Assembly (NCBI GenBank): GCA_013152795.1
Contig: JAADFS010000135.1
Location: forward strand, 1 to 5,020
DNA length: 5,020 bases
Source: Deferribacteres bacterium
Lineage (GTDB): Bacteria; Nitrospirota; Thermodesulfovibrionia; UBA6902
Direction: 5' to 3'
The first letter of the stretch is position 1. Each line of letters begins with the position of its first letter. The notes beneath the pieces were generated by a model. The model ran no database searches, was not told the origin of the DNA, and saw only the letters and a list, made by a program, of their open reading frames with translations. The position numbers and the translations under genes are program-made. Below, one piece after another: positions 4,434-5,020 of the stretch.

Positions 4434-5020
4434 AATCAGGCTGCCGAAATCCTTCATGATCCTCTTGGCCTTCCACTCTGAAATCAGGAAGGGATATTCG
4501 CTTGTCGAGGACACGGCGGTATACTTGCCGTCTTTTTTACTGAAGATGGAGATTGTGTAGGTGTTGATCCCCTTCAGGGTTGCCGTAAAGACCGGGGATT
4601 TGAAATCCTCTTTCTTGCTGTCCTCTATGAATCCGTCACAGACCAGCCCTGATAATGTATTTATTATGCCGTCGATTTCCTTTGCCTTCGCCGCCCTGCC
4701 GTCAGCGGTCTTCCATGCGGAAGCCTCCTCTTCTTCTTTCTGTTCTTGCCCCTCTTTTTCCCCCGTGGTATCAACCGAGACAGGCGCCTTTGTCCTCAGG
4801 AATTTTATCTCCTCTTTACCCCTTTTAAGCACAACCTCGGTGATGTCATCCGTGAATGCCATCACCTTCCTGTCACGCAGGTCGGACACGGTCCTGCTGA
4901 ATGTGCTCTTTATCTCGCCCTTTGCCTGAAAGACACGCGGGTCATCATCAAGCATGACAAAGGTGAAACGGTAGGATGATGCAGGCTTGCCGATATTCAG
5001 CCTGCGCAGGAGGCGGTCGC
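4410..5020 (-). CDS. DUF4340 domain-containing protein, N-terminus beyond the window
   Basis: The minus-strand frame is open from the right edge to a TAA at 4412-4410, giving 202 visible codons. The ATG at 4955 is internal, because in-frame codons (DRLLRRLNIGKPASSYRFTFV) continue upstream. The pattern INIGKP..., LDDDPRVFQ, a DLRDRKVMAF segment, a KFLRTKAPVS strand, a W-containing ADGRAAKAKEIDGIINTLSGL helix, and a late beta-rich part (TYTISIFSKKDGKYTAVSS) matches DUF4340, whose function is unknown. Family members often accompany GldG-like ABC transporter components, so such genes may lie upstream, off the edge. An acidic low-complexity stretch, GEKEGQEQKEEEE, lies about 65-77 residues after the ATG at 4955. 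Expected to be membrane-anchored by the missing N-terminus and exposed to the periplasm. Confidence 0.75.
   Translation of the reverse strand, partial: DRLLRRLNIGKPASSYRFTFVMLDDDPRVFQAKGEIKSTFSRTVSDLRDRKVMAFTDDITEVVLKRGKEEIKFLRTKAPVSVDTTGEKEGQEQKEEEEASAWKTADGRAAKAKEIDGIINTLSGLVCDGFIEDSKKEDFKSPVFTATLKGINTYTISIFSKKDGKYTAVSSTSEYPFLISEWKAKRIMKDFGSLIEEKKNKS

Noticed and set aside
4561..4929. 122-codon plus-strand open frame opposite the DUF4340-type gene
   Set aside because: Serine/phenylalanine-rich antisense shadow of a Lys/Glu-rich protein; no start signal.

Overview
The window looks like a chromosomal segment from a Gram-negative bacterium. It encodes a LolD-type lipoprotein-release ATPase and a signal-peptide-bearing outer-membrane beta-barrel protein, both of which imply an outer membrane. 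GC content is intermediate, genes are tightly packed, and TTG starts appear twice. This fits a Nitrospirota or deltaproteobacterial-type genome, but that placement is an impression from gene style, not a demonstrated fact.

Layout. Positions 1-3356 hold a minus-strand gene train, read right to left: a 91-residue membrane-anchored protein (3356-3081), lolD (3080-2403), an eight-cysteine YkgJ-like protein (2406-1927), a 200-bp intergenic segment built around a near-perfect inverted repeat (about 1721-1920), argS (1705-29), and possibly the first codons of a further gene at the left edge. The first three genes abut or overlap (TAGATG at the first junction, ATGA at the second), so they are almost certainly one translationally coupled operon. 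argS may be read through from it or have its own promoter.

Positions 3357-3593 are a divergent intergenic region with weak promoter candidates for both directions. A plus-strand outer-membrane beta-barrel gene follows (3594-4406). It starts at a TTG behind a strong GGAGG ribosome-binding site. It converges on a minus-strand gene (4410 to beyond the right edge) for a DUF4340-type protein, with only 3 bp between the two stop codons. The transcription terminators therefore appear to be embedded in the ends of the opposing genes: a stem spanning both stop codons serves the plus strand, and a classic GC hairpin plus T-tract inside the beta-barrel gene serves the minus strand.

Function. The content is mostly housekeeping (arginyl-tRNA charging, lipoprotein release from the inner membrane) mixed with envelope proteins of unknown role. 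I see no CRISPR array, tRNA, rRNA, transposase or defence system. The least explained items are the inverted-repeat element upstream of argS with its 48-codon open frame, the small membrane protein and Cys-rich protein coupled to lolD in place of LolC/E, and the terminators located inside coding sequence.
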